DNA of 37,500 nt. Origin: Opitutia bacterium (GTDB taxonomy: Bacteria > Verrucomicrobiota > Verrucomicrobiae > Opitutales > UBA953). Shown here in pieces: positions 24,816 to 32,866 of this stretch. A program made the translations under genes and the position numbers. Below the pieces are notes generated by a model. That model was not told the DNA's origin, searched no databases, and saw only the letters and a program-made list of their open reading frames with translations. Within the stretch, counting starts at the first letter, position 1. Each line of letters begins with the position of its first letter. The stretch spans positions 1-37,500 of the forward strand of contig SFEJ01000031.1 in assembly GCA_004558035.1 (NCBI GenBank). Direction: 5' to 3'.

Positions 24816-25244
24816 ATGTTTTGGATTTTCGGATACTTGGCGTTCCCGTGGCTGTTTTTCGCGGCGCGGATTCACAAAGAGGGGGCGAAATACTATGCGT
24901 TGCTGACGTTTTTGCCGATGGCGGCGGATGCGGCGATTTGGTTTTTCAATCCCGCCACGAGCGGATTTTTTGGAGGCGTTCTTGGTGTTTGGGCGTTAGC
25001 TTTTTGGCTGGCCGTCTGTTTCGCTTCCAAAATCAAAAGCTTTGCACTGCTGTTCGGTTTCGCGCTTTTGATTCACACGCTTTTTTGCCTAAGCTTCCTC
25101 TATTTCTTCGTCGTTCTTTTGATTTTCGGATGGATTTACATCCCCGTTGTTTATTTCGTGCTGCTCTTTTTCGAACTTAGGCTGAAGAAAATACGCGCGA
25201 GACAGGAACTTGACGAAAAGTCTCCGGAGAAGAGCGCTCCTTAA
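24816..25244 (+). CDS. Small polytopic membrane protein, unknown
   Basis: A 142-residue hydrophobic protein with about four membrane segments (FWIFGYLAFPWLFFAAR; YYALLTFLPMAADAAIWFF; FFGGVLGVWALAFWLAVCF; the long Phe/Leu-rich stretch from about 75 to 125), then a basic-acidic tail. No family is recognised. ATG 24816 is preferred; TTG 24807 is possible. It is less GC-rich and poorer in GGGAACG than its neighbours. Confidence 0.6.
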   Translation: MFWIFGYLAFPWLFFAARIHKEGAKYYALLTFLPMAADAAIWFFNPATSGFFGGVLGVWALAFWLAVCFASKIKSFALLFGFALLIHTLFCLSFLYFFVVLLIFGWIYIPVVYFVLLFFELRLKKIRARQELDEKSPEKSAP

Positions 25245-25300
25245 AATTCGCGCGTGCAGATTCCCTCGATGCGGCGCAGTTTGCGCGTCCGCGTCCCTCA

Positions 25301-25340
25301 AAAAACTTCCCTTAACTTCCTTTGACTTCGCGGTTTTTCT
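25301..25340. repeat. Direct repeat copy 1 (CTTCC-TTAA type)
   Basis: A periodic sequence built of ACTTCC(C/T)TTAA-like units ends in CTTCGCGGTTTTTCT. It is nearly the same as 26076-26115. The two copies flank the flavin reductase gene as direct repeats. Confidence 0.7.
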
Positions 25341-25361
25341 CCGCGTCCTGCCGCGACGCGT

Positions 25362-25877
25362 TCATTTCGCGACGAGAACCTTCTCGATTTCGGCGACGTA
25401 GAGCGTGTGGTAGTCGCGGTCGGGATACCATTGCGCTTCGGGCGCGCGGTCGATGAAGCCCGCCGACGTCATCGGCTGCGCGTAGAGCTTGCGGCAGAAC
25501 AGCACGGTGTGCGCGTCGGCGAAAAACGGCGTTCCCGTCGCGGCGTCGAACGCGGTCGCGAGCCCGGAGGCGGCGATTTTGTCCTCGTCGCGTCCGGAGA
25601 CTTTGCCGAGGTAGCCCATCGCGCGGCGGAACTCCGCCGGCGGGAACGAAAGCGAAAAGCGCGCTTCCGCGTCCACGAATTCCTTGGTGTAGCGCTGCGG
25701 GCGAATGACGACGAACGCGACGGGCAGGTTCCACATCACGCCGAGTCCGCCCCAGTTCGCCGTCATCGCGTTGAACTTTTCGCGCGTTCCCGCGGCGATC
25801 AGCATCCAATTGTTCTTGATGAGATCCGTCGGCTTCGCGGCGAAATCCCAGACCGAAATTTCCTGAAAATCCTTCAT
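25362..25877 (-). CDS. Flavin reductase-like FMN-binding protein
   Basis: A 171-residue protein of the flavin reductase (DIM6/NTAB) split-barrel family, which binds FMN and reduces it with NAD(P)H or supplies reduced flavin to a partner. Typical features are NNWMLIAAGTREKFNAMTAN near the N-terminus, VAFVVIRPQRYTKEF, and the conserved acidic C-terminal strand YHTLYVAEIEKVL. ATG 25877 gives a normal length. The gene stands alone on the minus strand between two near-identical repeat copies (25301-25340 and 26076-26115). The physiological partner is unknown. Confidence 0.82.
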   Translation of the reverse strand: MKDFQEISVWDFAAKPTDLIKNNWMLIAAGTREKFNAMTANWGGLGVMWNLPVAFVVIRPQRYTKEFVDAEARFSLSFPPAEFRRAMGYLGKVSGRDEDKIAASGLATAFDAATGTPFFADAHTVLFCRKLYAQPMTSAGFIDRAPEAQWYPDRDYHTLYVAEIEKVLVAK

Positions 25878-25973
25878 GCCGCGATTATAGCAGAACGCGC
25901 CAGCGCCTCGGCGCCGCGTTCCCGCGAAAGTTTTTCCGGCCGCGAAGGCAAAGGAATGGGAAAAGGAGGCGGG

Positions 25974-26022
25974 GAATAATGGATAGTGAATAATGAATAG
26001 TGAATAATGGATAACGGATAAT
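25974..26022. repeat. Tandem heptad array (GAATAAT type)
   Basis: Seven consecutive 7-mers of the pattern G(A/G)ATA(A/G)(T/C) run without a break from 25974 to 26022. All begin with G and keep ATA at positions 3-5. Confidence 0.9.
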
Positions 26023-26075
26023 CGAGTGAGCATCGTTCTGCATTTATGATTTTTTCGCTTCCTTTCCTTCCCGGT

Positions 26076-26115
26076 TAAAACTTCCTTTAACTTTCTTTGC
26101 CTTCGCGGTTTTTCT
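26076..26115. repeat. Direct repeat copy 2 (CTTCC-TTAA type)
   Basis: Second copy of the 40-base periodic element of 25301-25340, in the same orientation, again ending in CTTCGCGGTTTTTCT, with a few substitutions. Confidence 0.7.
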
Positions 26116-26283
26116 TTCGTTCCTTCCCGAGCCGGTTTGTTCATTCTTTCATTTTCGTTGACGCTCGCGCGCGCTCGGGCGTAACATCGCATACGATGAC
26201 TCTTCATCCCGCATCGCCTCTCGCCCCGTTCCCGCTTCTCTCCGAATCGGCGAGCTTCCGTGATGCTGCGCTCGCTCTGAATA

Positions 26284-26295
26284 CCCCCCCCCCCC
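26284..26295. repeat. Homopolymer tract of 12 C
   Basis: Twelve C in a row, 150 bases upstream of the first gene of the following cluster (ATG 26446). Tracts of this length are prone to slippage and can be contingency loci; here the tract is outside any gene I can support. Confidence 0.85.
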
Positions 26296-26445
26296 ATTAT
26301 ATCGTAGCTCGCCTTTCCTGAGGCGGAGCCTCACGAGCCCTTTTCGTCCCCGTTTCGACGAAAGTTTCACCGCTTTCGCTGCCGCTTTGCGCGTCCCTAA
26401 ATTTCTCTCCGCGCTCGATTTTTTGAACCTCGATTCCGCAAGATC

Positions 26446-26577
26446 ATGAAAACATCGCTTCCCTTTTTCCTCCTGCTCGCCGCCGCCGTTCCCGCGTTCG
26501 CCGAAAACGACGCGCCCTCCGCCGAAGCCGCCCGCCTCCTCGCCGACCTCGAAAAAAGAGCTCCCGAAAAGCAATGA
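26446..26577 (+). CDS. 43-residue secreted peptide
   Basis: A very short gene with a clear signal peptide: MKTSLPFFLLLAAAVPAFA with a cleavage site after AFA. It leaves a mature part of about 24 residues, acidic then basic. The stop overlaps the start of the next gene (ATGA at 26574-26577), which argues that it is translated. Function unknown. Its product might be a secreted peptide, or its translation might serve to couple expression of the next gene. Confidence 0.55.
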   Translation: MKTSLPFFLLLAAAVPAFAENDAPSAEAARLLADLEKRAPEKQ

Positions 26578-26876
26578 AATACCTGATTCCGATTTTCGCC
26601 TTTTTTGCGCTGTTCGCCGCGACGTGCGGGAGCGCGCTCGCATGCGCCGACTGCGGCGGGAACGTTCCCGCGCGCGGGCTCGGCGTGTATTCCTTGGAGA
26701 CGCTCGAACGGATCCGCGCCGAAAGCGTGACGTGCAAATACTGCGGGCGCACCGAGCTCGAGCGCCGGTATGCCGTCTGCCGCTACTGCGGCGCGCGCGC
26801 CCAGACCGTGGCGTTGCTCACCGCGGGTCACTGCAGCGCCAACCCGCGCGGCAAAAAACACGTCCCCGCGAACTGA
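26574..26876 (+). CDS. Small secreted Cys-rich protein, zinc-ribbon like
   Basis: A 100-residue protein with signal peptide (about 1-22, FAFFALFAATCGSALA). The mature part has CADCGG, CKYCG and CRYCG, pairs suited to bind zinc or form disulfides in the periplasm. A short basic tail follows. It is coupled to the 43-residue gene upstream by ATGA. No known family is recognised. The Cys pairs are like those of the zinc ribbon in the last gene of the cluster (32866-33321), though that one is cytoplasmic. Confidence 0.65.
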   Translation: MKYLIPIFAFFALFAATCGSALACADCGGNVPARGLGVYSLETLERIRAESVTCKYCGRTELERRYAVCRYCGARAQTVALLTAGHCSANPRGKKHVPAN

Positions 26877-26932
26877 CGCTCTCGCGCGAAAACTCTTTCA
26901 CTGATCAAAAAACAAGAAACGAAAGTCCATAA

Positions 26933-27520
26933 ATGAACGAAAAGAAACATCATAAAAACGCGGGAGGCGTCGGGCGCGTCGCGGCGACGCTGCTGGTATT
27001 CGTCGTGCTCGGCGTCGCGGGATTCGCGGCATGGCGTCTGTGGAAAAATCCGGAGCTCGCGCCGCCGCCGCCGAACTACGAGGAGGTGCGCCAATGCGTG
27101 AAGTCGCTCGTCGAATCGCAGTCTTCGTATTGCGTGCACAAGACGGGCGGGCGTTTCGCCGCCGACATGGACGAGCTCGGCTTCGTCCGTGACCGCGGCG
27201 AAGTGATGCGCGAGGCCGTCTGGAACGCGAACTTCAAAAGCGGCGCGCGCGTTCCGCATGAAGGCTATTTCTTCACGACATTCGCGCTCGACGAAGGTCG
27301 CCTCGCGGTCGCGCTCGGCGTTCCCGCGGACGGGAAACCGCCGTATTTCATCGCGCTTTACGGCGACCACGGCGTCTCCATGGCGAAGGCGCGCGGCACG
27401 TCCGTCTATCGCAGTTTCGACGCGAGCCGATTCACGTCCGATCTGATTTCCGGGAAAACGACGACGGCGGAAATCCGCGCGCTCATCGACGCCTCCGAAC
27501 GCGTTCCCGCCGGCAACTGA
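26933..27520 (+). CDS. Membrane-anchored pseudopilin-like protein
   Basis: A 195-residue protein: basic N-terminus, one membrane helix (about 15-34, VAATLLVFVVLGVAGFAAWRL), a Pro-rich spacer, then a globular domain. The phrase KSLVESQSSYCVHKTGGRFAADMDEL is like the pseudopilin 'nsYy...GrYa..l.eLg' segment, and HEGYFFTTF is like the small-domain core seen in related proteins. No prepilin peptidase motif (G-F-x4-E) is visible. Role unknown; it lies 56 bases after the Cys-rich gene and 34 bases before the secreted paralog A gene, so it belongs to the same run. Confidence 0.65.
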   Translation: MNEKKHHKNAGGVGRVAATLLVFVVLGVAGFAAWRLWKNPELAPPPPNYEEVRQCVKSLVESQSSYCVHKTGGRFAADMDELGFVRDRGEVMREAVWNANFKSGARVPHEGYFFTTFALDEGRLAVALGVPADGKPPYFIALYGDHGVSMAKARGTSVYRSFDASRFTSDLISGKTTTAEIRALIDASERVPAGN

Positions 27521-27554
27521 AAATTTCACGAACGACAAAAACCATCCGAAAATC

Positions 27555-29051
27555 ATGAACAGAAAAACACTCCTTGCGCTCGGTCTCGCGGCGTTCCTCG
27601 GCGTTCCCGCGTTCGCCGAAAACGAAAACTCCTACGGCGACTACCTCAAGCCGCCGGAGGGCATAGTCGCCTCCGAGCTCTGGAAAGATTCGTGGCGGGA
27701 AGGCAGAGAATACCAGCACCTCGCGACTTTTTCCTTCGACGCGGCGGTCAAGGCGCGCGGCAGAGAAAACACCTCTTGGCTCAACAAGCTCTACAGCAGG
27801 GGCGTGGACGAAGTCGTCGGGCGGCTCATCTTCGGCGGGAGCGCGAACGCGACGACCGCCGTCGTCGCCAAGCGCGAAGACGGCGAGACGCTGCTGATGC
27901 GCAATTTCGGCAGTACGGACACGCAGGCAAATTTTTACTTGGACACGAACGAGGCTCCCGCCGCCGACTTCGTCATGAAGACGCTGATGTCGGAAGGAGA
28001 AATCAAGGATCTGATCGAAGAAAAGGCGATGACCGCTCTTCAGATCGGGTTGGCCCTTTGGGCTAAGGTTTCGGCTTCAGCGGCGGCGACCGCCGCCGCT
28101 CCGATGACGGGCGGCGCTTCCGTCGCCGCCGCGCCTGCCGCAGGGGCGGCGGCAGGAACGGCAGCAGCTGCTGCCGCGGAAGTGATGAAGGGACTCGCGG
28201 TTCACTACGACGTCGGCGGGAAGGTGGAGCGCGCCGTTCAGGATTCACTGCACGGTGCGGGGCTTGAGCAGGACAAGCTCGACGGCGACGTCGTCTATAA
28301 AGTGCGCAACCGTTCGAAGGCGAGCAAGCTGTTCGGCTCCATCGCGCTGAAGACGGATTTCGCGCTGCGTCTCGCGGAAAGCTTCAACAACAAGGACTAT
28401 CTGATTTTTTCGGAGAAGGACGGCGCTGTCACGTCCAAACTGCTTTCCGAGCGGGCGCTCGAAGACGTGCTGAAATACTCTGAGGACGGGAACATCGCGG
28501 AGAATTTCGACGTGCTGAAAAACCTTCCCGGAGACGCCGCTTCCGACGCGCAGAGCTGCTTCAAGCGCGAATCGCTCGGGCTGAACGAGAAGATTTTCGG
28601 CGGGCGGGAACGCAAGGCGGGCGACGTGTGGTTCGCGGACGCGGATTTCCTGAACACGTTCCTGCACCCGGATCTGAAAGGCGGCTTCAAGGGGCGCGTT
28701 CTGCTCAAATACGATTCCGACACTCGGCTTCAGGACCATTGGGGCAAGCTCTTTTCCGCGCGCAAGCTCGTGATGCTGCAGAAACACGGCGAAGACCGCA
28801 CCCGAGCCGAATACGAGGAAAAGGAATTTTCGCTTTCTCTGAACGGGCGCCGCACGTCGTTGGAAATCTTTCTGGACGCGGAAACGCTCGTCGTGCGCGA
28901 AGTGCGCCTGAAGGCGGAATGCGACGTGCGCGAAGGCAATCTGCCCGATTCGATTTTCACGCGCGGGCTCGCGCTGCGCGGCGACGGAGAATGCCGCATG
29001 GAATACCATTGCCGCGAATCCGATCTGCCGAAAACGGACGATGGACGCTGA
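27555..29051 (+). CDS. Secreted protein, paralog A of the ABC-flanking pair
   Basis: A 498-residue exported protein with signal peptide (about 1-21, ending in VPAFA). A strongly Ala/Gly-rich segment (about 165-210), hydrophobic enough to insert in a membrane, sits mid-protein. The remainder resembles the product of 31209-32297: WREGREYQHLATF versus WKLGWEYEKKMDF near the N-terminus, GDVWFADADFL versus GEEYWLVDGDVL, GGFKGRVLL (376-384) versus AGFKGRVWL (236-244), and the last 50 residues with LVVREVRLKAE and RMEYH. No known family is recognised. Its stop overlaps the ABC ATPase start by 11 bases. I infer that A and B are substrates or accessory factors of the ABC transporter. Confidence 0.75.
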   Translation: MNRKTLLALGLAAFLGVPAFAENENSYGDYLKPPEGIVASELWKDSWREGREYQHLATFSFDAAVKARGRENTSWLNKLYSRGVDEVVGRLIFGGSANATTAVVAKREDGETLLMRNFGSTDTQANFYLDTNEAPAADFVMKTLMSEGEIKDLIEEKAMTALQIGLALWAKVSASAAATAAAPMTGGASVAAAPAAGAAAGTAAAAAAEVMKGLAVHYDVGGKVERAVQDSLHGAGLEQDKLDGDVVYKVRNRSKASKLFGSIALKTDFALRLAESFNNKDYLIFSEKDGAVTSKLLSERALEDVLKYSEDGNIAENFDVLKNLPGDAASDAQSCFKRESLGLNEKIFGGRERKAGDVWFADADFLNTFLHPDLKGGFKGRVLLKYDSDTRLQDHWGKLFSARKLVMLQKHGEDRTRAEYEEKEFSLSLNGRRTSLEIFLDAETLVVREVRLKAECDVREGNLPDSIFTRGLALRGDGECRMEYHCRESDLPKTDDGR

Positions 29052-30102
29052 ACGGACGAACGCCGCGGGAGCGCCGCAGCCGGATCCGATCGTCGAAATC
29101 CGGAATCTGAAGTTCGCGCCGCCGCCGAAAAAACAAAAGCGCGGCTGCGACGAGCTTCCGCCCGGATTGGATTTGCCGCATCTCTCGATTTCGCCGGGGC
29201 GCGTTCATGCGCTCGTCGGCGGGAGCGGGTGCGGCAAAAGTCTGCTGCTCAGTCTGCTCGCGACGTTCCCGCCTGCGACCTGGCGGGAACGCTCCGCCGC
29301 CACGGCGGGAAAATTCTCTTTCCGTTGGTTCGGCGAAACGTTCGAGGCGAAAGATTTTCGCGACGCGCGGGCATACGCCGCGAAGATGCGCGCCGCCGTG
29401 GAGCGTTCCCGCGGGAACATCTGGTATCTGCCTCAGAATCTTCCGGCGGACCGAGTCGGCGCCGTTTCCGTGCGGGACGCGCTCGAGGAAATCGTCCGCG
29501 CGACCGCGCCGGGGAAATCCCGAGAGGAAATCGAAAAAGCAGCCGACGATTTTTTTGAAAAACTGAACGCCGGCGGAGAAACGTTTTTCGACTGGGACGC
29601 GCATCGAGACAAGCCCGTGGGAAAGCTTTCCGGCGGCGAACGCAAGCGTTTCGAAATCTGCGCGCGCGTGGTCGCGCTCAATCTTTTCGACGAAAACGGG
29701 AAGGCGCTTCTGCTGCTCGACGAGCCGACGGCGGGGCTGGACTGCGTGCGCGCGAAACGCTTTTTCAAATTCATAAAAGAGCTTTCCGGGCAGGACGGAG
29801 ACGTCGCTTTCGTCGTCGCGACGCACGACCTGCAGTTCCTCGACGAGTATGCGGACGCGATCGTTTCCGTGCGCCGAGACGACGTCGACGACGAGAGCAC
29901 GCCGGACGTCGAGGAGGACCGAACCTGCTGCGAGATTTTCTGCGGGAGCGTCGCGGACTACAAAAAGACCTTCGGCGGCGCCGGGAGCGTGCTCGAAGTC
30001 TTCGAGAGAAACAACCGCCGCCGCGAGAACGGGAAACCCGAAAAAAGCGCGGGCGTGCTCCAAAGACAGTGGAAAGACGCCATGCCGGAACTTTTCTCCT
30101 GA
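29041..30102 (+). CDS. ABC transporter ATP-binding protein
   Basis: A 353-residue cytoplasmic ATPase. Walker A is GGSGCGKS (60-67); the Q-loop lies in IWYLPQNL; the signature is LSGGERKRFEI (near 196); Walker B is LLLLDEPTAGLD; and the switch His is in VATHDLQ. An N-terminal stretch of about 40 residues with a Pro/Lys-rich patch and an insertion between Walker A and the Q-loop make it longer than usual. The partner is the permease starting four bases downstream. Substrate unknown. Confidence 0.9.
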   Translation: MDAERTNAAGAPQPDPIVEIRNLKFAPPPKKQKRGCDELPPGLDLPHLSISPGRVHALVGGSGCGKSLLLSLLATFPPATWRERSAATAGKFSFRWFGETFEAKDFRDARAYAAKMRAAVERSRGNIWYLPQNLPADRVGAVSVRDALEEIVRATAPGKSREEIEKAADDFFEKLNAGGETFFDWDAHRDKPVGKLSGGERKRFEICARVVALNLFDENGKALLLLDEPTAGLDCVRAKRFFKFIKELSGQDGDVAFVVATHDLQFLDEYADAIVSVRRDDVDDESTPDVEEDRTCCEIFCGSVADYKKTFGGAGSVLEVFERNNRRRENGKPEKSAGVLQRQWKDAMPELFS

Positions 30103-30106
30103 AACG

Positions 30107-31222
30107 ATGAACGACCGAACCGACCCCAAAAACGAGCGAGCCGGAAGCCGGCTGAAGACGGACTTTCTGCGCTGCTTCCGCAGACAATGGCACGCGAAGT
30201 CGCGAATCTCCTCCGCGCTGATTCCGGCGGCGGTCGCCGTGCTCGTGTGGCTCGCGTTTCTCCTTCAGAGCGACGCGTCCGACGACATGGACCGCTTCGC
30301 GTTCTTTTCGACGCTCTACTGCTTTTGGATCGGGCTTTTCAACGCCTGCCAGACGCTCAACGGCGCCGTGGAATCCGGAGAATGGAGCTACTGGGTTCTC
30401 GGCTTCCGGCGCTCGTTCGCGCGCTTTTTTTTCGCGAATTTTCTTTCGACGCTCGCGGGAACGCTGATGCAGGCGCTCGTCTTTCTTCTCGCGCTGTTCG
30501 CGCTTTCGTTCGCGGGCGAATTTTTCGTCGACGCGAATCAGATTCTCGCGATCGGATCCGAACCGACCGTCAACGCGCTCAAAGGCTTCCTCGGTCGCGG
30601 CGTGTTTTTCCCGAAATTTCTGCCGAGCGCGGTGCTGCTTTCCGTCGCGTTCGCGTCCGCGACGTGCTGCGGCGCGGCGCTCGGCGTGCTGCTCAGCGCG
30701 GCGATCCGCCATTCCGCCGCCGCGCTGAAGACCGCCGTCGCCTTCGTCGTGCTCGTGATGATTTCCTCGTCGCTCGTCCTGGACGAGCAGAAGGAATACG
30801 AGTACGTTTCCGAGCTGCTGTGTGACGTTCCCGAGGCGCAGGCGACGCCGTTTCCGCGCGACGGCGAACGGACCGGGAAAACCGTTTTGAGCTTCGTGTC
30901 GTTCGCGTTCCCGCAGCGCTATTTTTTCAACGTCGCGAACTGCGCGCTTTCCGAAAGTCTTGAACGTGAAGCGGAAGCGTGCGCCGGGCGCCCGGAAACG
31001 AAAGCGGCGTGGCGCGCGCTCGCGAAGCTCGGAACGGGCGACAACGGCGACGCGTCCGCGCTCCCGCGGATTCGCGCCGCGTGCGTTCCCGAACTGTGCG
31101 GAATGCTTCTGCGGCGCGTTTTCGGCGAGCTCGCGGCGATGACGCTTTGGAGTCTCGCCGTGCTTTCGCTTGCGTTTCTTTTCGTCAAAAAATTGAACCC
31201 TTCGTTTTATGAAATTCGTTAG
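30107..31222 (+). CDS. ABC-2-like permease, partner of the ATPase
   Basis: A 371-residue inner-membrane protein. After a basic N-terminus there is a helix at about 38-55, a helix pair between about 70 and 92, further helices near 115-145 and 185-235, a long periplasmic region (about 240-335), and a last helix before the C-terminus (LWSLAVLSLAFLFVKKL). This layout fits ABC-2 or ABCG-type exporters. ATG 30107 follows the ATPase stop by four bases; its stop overlaps the next gene by 14 bases. Export is more likely than uptake because no binding protein is encoded. Confidence 0.75.
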   Translation: MNDRTDPKNERAGSRLKTDFLRCFRRQWHAKSRISSALIPAAVAVLVWLAFLLQSDASDDMDRFAFFSTLYCFWIGLFNACQTLNGAVESGEWSYWVLGFRRSFARFFFANFLSTLAGTLMQALVFLLALFALSFAGEFFVDANQILAIGSEPTVNALKGFLGRGVFFPKFLPSAVLLSVAFASATCCGAALGVLLSAAIRHSAAALKTAVAFVVLVMISSSLVLDEQKEYEYVSELLCDVPEAQATPFPRDGERTGKTVLSFVSFAFPQRYFFNVANCALSESLEREAEACAGRPETKAAWRALAKLGTGDNGDASALPRIRAACVPELCGMLLRRVFGELAAMTLWSLAVLSLAFLFVKKLNPSFYEIR

Positions 31223-32297
31223 ACCGATACTCTCCGCGGCGCTTCTTTCCGTCGCGGGAACACAGCTCTTCGCCGCACCGCTCACGCATTGGAAGCTCGG
31301 CTGGGAGTACGAAAAAAAGATGGACTTCCGCGTCGTCTTCTCCAAGGTGCGCGCCGACGCCTGGGACGGTTCGGACATCGTGTACGTGGGCGACGCGAAA
31401 TTCACGACGCAGCGCAACGACGAAAAAGCCGCGAAGCTGACGTTCGTGCAAAGCGATCTGTTTCGTCTCGAAGGTTCGCCGGAATTCAGAATCGAATTCG
31501 AGGAACGCGGCTGGCTGGAAACTGCCCGAGACTCGGCGGAGTCCGCGTGGAAGTTCATAGGCAATGACGTGCTCGAAAGCATGGACGTGGGCAGCGACTT
31601 CAAGAAATTCGTCGTTTCCCAAAACGGCGCGAACAAGCTTCTCGGGCTGGACGCGTTTTCCGCCGAAACCGCCGAGCTCTTCAAAAACAAGGCTTATGAA
31701 ATGCGCTGGACGTCGGAGGACGACGACGCGAGCGTTCAGGTCTTCAAGGGCCCCGACACGGATGAGAAGGCGCCGGATCTCGTGCGCGATTTCGGAAAGT
31801 CCGAGGTGAAATTCAGCTATCGTTCGCTTTGCGAAGGACGTTGCGGAGAGGAGTATTGGCTCGTGGACGGCGACGTGCTTTCCGGAATCGTGCCGCAAGG
31901 CATGCTGCACAATGCGGGCTTCAAGGGACGCGTATGGCTGCGCTGGGTGGAATCGACTCCGGAGACGCAGAAAGGCGATCCGGAGCTCGCGAATCATCCC
32001 GCGAAAATCGTGATCTGGTCGAGACCGCACAAGGGCGAGTCCGGGAGGGTGGAATTCTTTTTCGAGACGGCGGGCGGAGAAAAGCAGGCCGTGAAAATCC
32101 GGAACAATGAACTCAAGGGCGATTTCTACGTCGATCTCGATCTCGGAATCGTCGTCAAAGGGCGCGTCGAGGTCAAAGGCGCGGAATATTCCGGAGACAT
32201 GCCGAAATTCGGCGACTTCGTGGGCGAAATCAAGCGTCTGAGCGCCACTTTGAACATGGAATTCAATTACGCGCAGCGCGCGTCGGACACGGAATGA
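31209..32297 (+). CDS. Secreted protein, paralog B of the ABC-flanking pair
   Basis: A 362-residue exported protein with signal peptide (about 1-23). It is shorter than paralog A (27555-29051) because it lacks the Ala-rich segment, but shows the same order of motifs: WKLGWEYEKKMDF, GEEYWLVDGDVL (213-224), AGFKGRVWL (236-244) and a closing region with DLDLGIVVKGRVEVKG and LNMEFNY. The fold looks beta-rich. No family is recognised. The start overlaps the permease stop by 14 bases, and the lipoprotein gene follows after 20 bases. No GGGAACG copy lies in the gene, unusual for this window. Confidence 0.75.
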   Translation: MKFVRPILSAALLSVAGTQLFAAPLTHWKLGWEYEKKMDFRVVFSKVRADAWDGSDIVYVGDAKFTTQRNDEKAAKLTFVQSDLFRLEGSPEFRIEFEERGWLETARDSAESAWKFIGNDVLESMDVGSDFKKFVVSQNGANKLLGLDAFSAETAELFKNKAYEMRWTSEDDDASVQVFKGPDTDEKAPDLVRDFGKSEVKFSYRSLCEGRCGEEYWLVDGDVLSGIVPQGMLHNAGFKGRVWLRWVESTPETQKGDPELANHPAKIVIWSRPHKGESGRVEFFFETAGGEKQAVKIRNNELKGDFYVDLDLGIVVKGRVEVKGAEYSGDMPKFGDFVGEIKRLSATLNMEFNYAQRASDTE

Positions 32298-32317
32298 AAC
32301 GTACAGGAGAAAACGAA

Positions 32318-32866
32318 ATGAAATACGGGAAAACGATTTTTGTCGCGGGCGCGCTCGGCGCGTTGCTCGCGCTTTGCGGTTGCGCGGGAACGCCGACGCC
32401 TCCGCCCGAGCCGCCGTCGCTTCCGCTGCCGACGACGGGCGACGGCAAATGCGCCTGCGGACCGACGTGTCCGTGCGTCGCGGCGAATGAGCCTGAAAGC
32501 GTTCCCGAGCCTCCTCCACCGCCGCCGCCTCCGCCGAATTTTTGGGGATGCTACGGCGGCGGCGAAAACGAGGTGCGTTATGAACTGACGCTCGACGAGG
32601 CGGAGCATTACGCGAGGTTTACGCGCAGAGATGCTTCGTCGGCGTCCGAGAAGGTGCTCGAGAGCGGATTGGCGTTTCTCGTTCCTGACGAATCCGGCTC
32701 GACTTGCCTCGTGGATCTGCGCGTTCCCGAATACAGCAAATATCGAAAGCGCCTGCTGAAGATTTCCCGCATCGACGACGAGACCTTCGAGGTGCTGATC
32801 GACGTCGGCGGCGAAGACGAGCGCTCGCTCGGCAAGAATTTCACCAAAGAGGAGGAGAAACGCTGA
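32318..32866 (+). CDS. Lipoprotein with Cys-cluster and Pro-rich linker
   Basis: A 182-residue lipoprotein. The signal peptide ends in a lipobox-like LCGC with Cys22 the likely lipidated residue. Then comes a Pro-rich stretch, a cluster CACGPTCPC (Cys45, 47, 51, 53) suited to metal binding, a second Pro run (nine Pro), and a small globular domain beginning WGCYGGGENEVRYELTLDE, weakly like NlpE-type beta barrels. Start 32318 has AGGAG 9 bases upstream, which decides against ATG 32294. The stop shares a base with the next start (TGATG). Function unknown. Confidence 0.75.
   Translation: MKYGKTIFVAGALGALLALCGCAGTPTPPPEPPSLPLPTTGDGKCACGPTCPCVAANEPESVPEPPPPPPPPPNFWGCYGGGENEVRYELTLDEAEHYARFTRRDASSASEKVLESGLAFLVPDESGSTCLVDLRVPEYSKYRKRLLKISRIDDETFEVLIDVGGEDERSLGKNFTKEEEKR

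Larger units (their letters stand above)
25878..26445. other. Repeat-rich intergenic region
   Basis: I see no credible gene here. The region holds a heptad array (25974-26022), a direct-repeat copy (26076-26115), and a run of 12 C (26284-26295). Possible frames have compositions dictated by the repeats and no family features. Confidence 0.7.

Noticed and set aside
25974..26022. Heptad array considered as a CRISPR
   Set aside because: Units are contiguous 7-mers with no spacers and no cas genes are near.
32294..32317. ATG 32294 as the lipoprotein start
   Set aside because: It would place eight polar residues before the lipoprotein signal and overlap the previous stop; ATG 32318 has AGGAG at the right distance.
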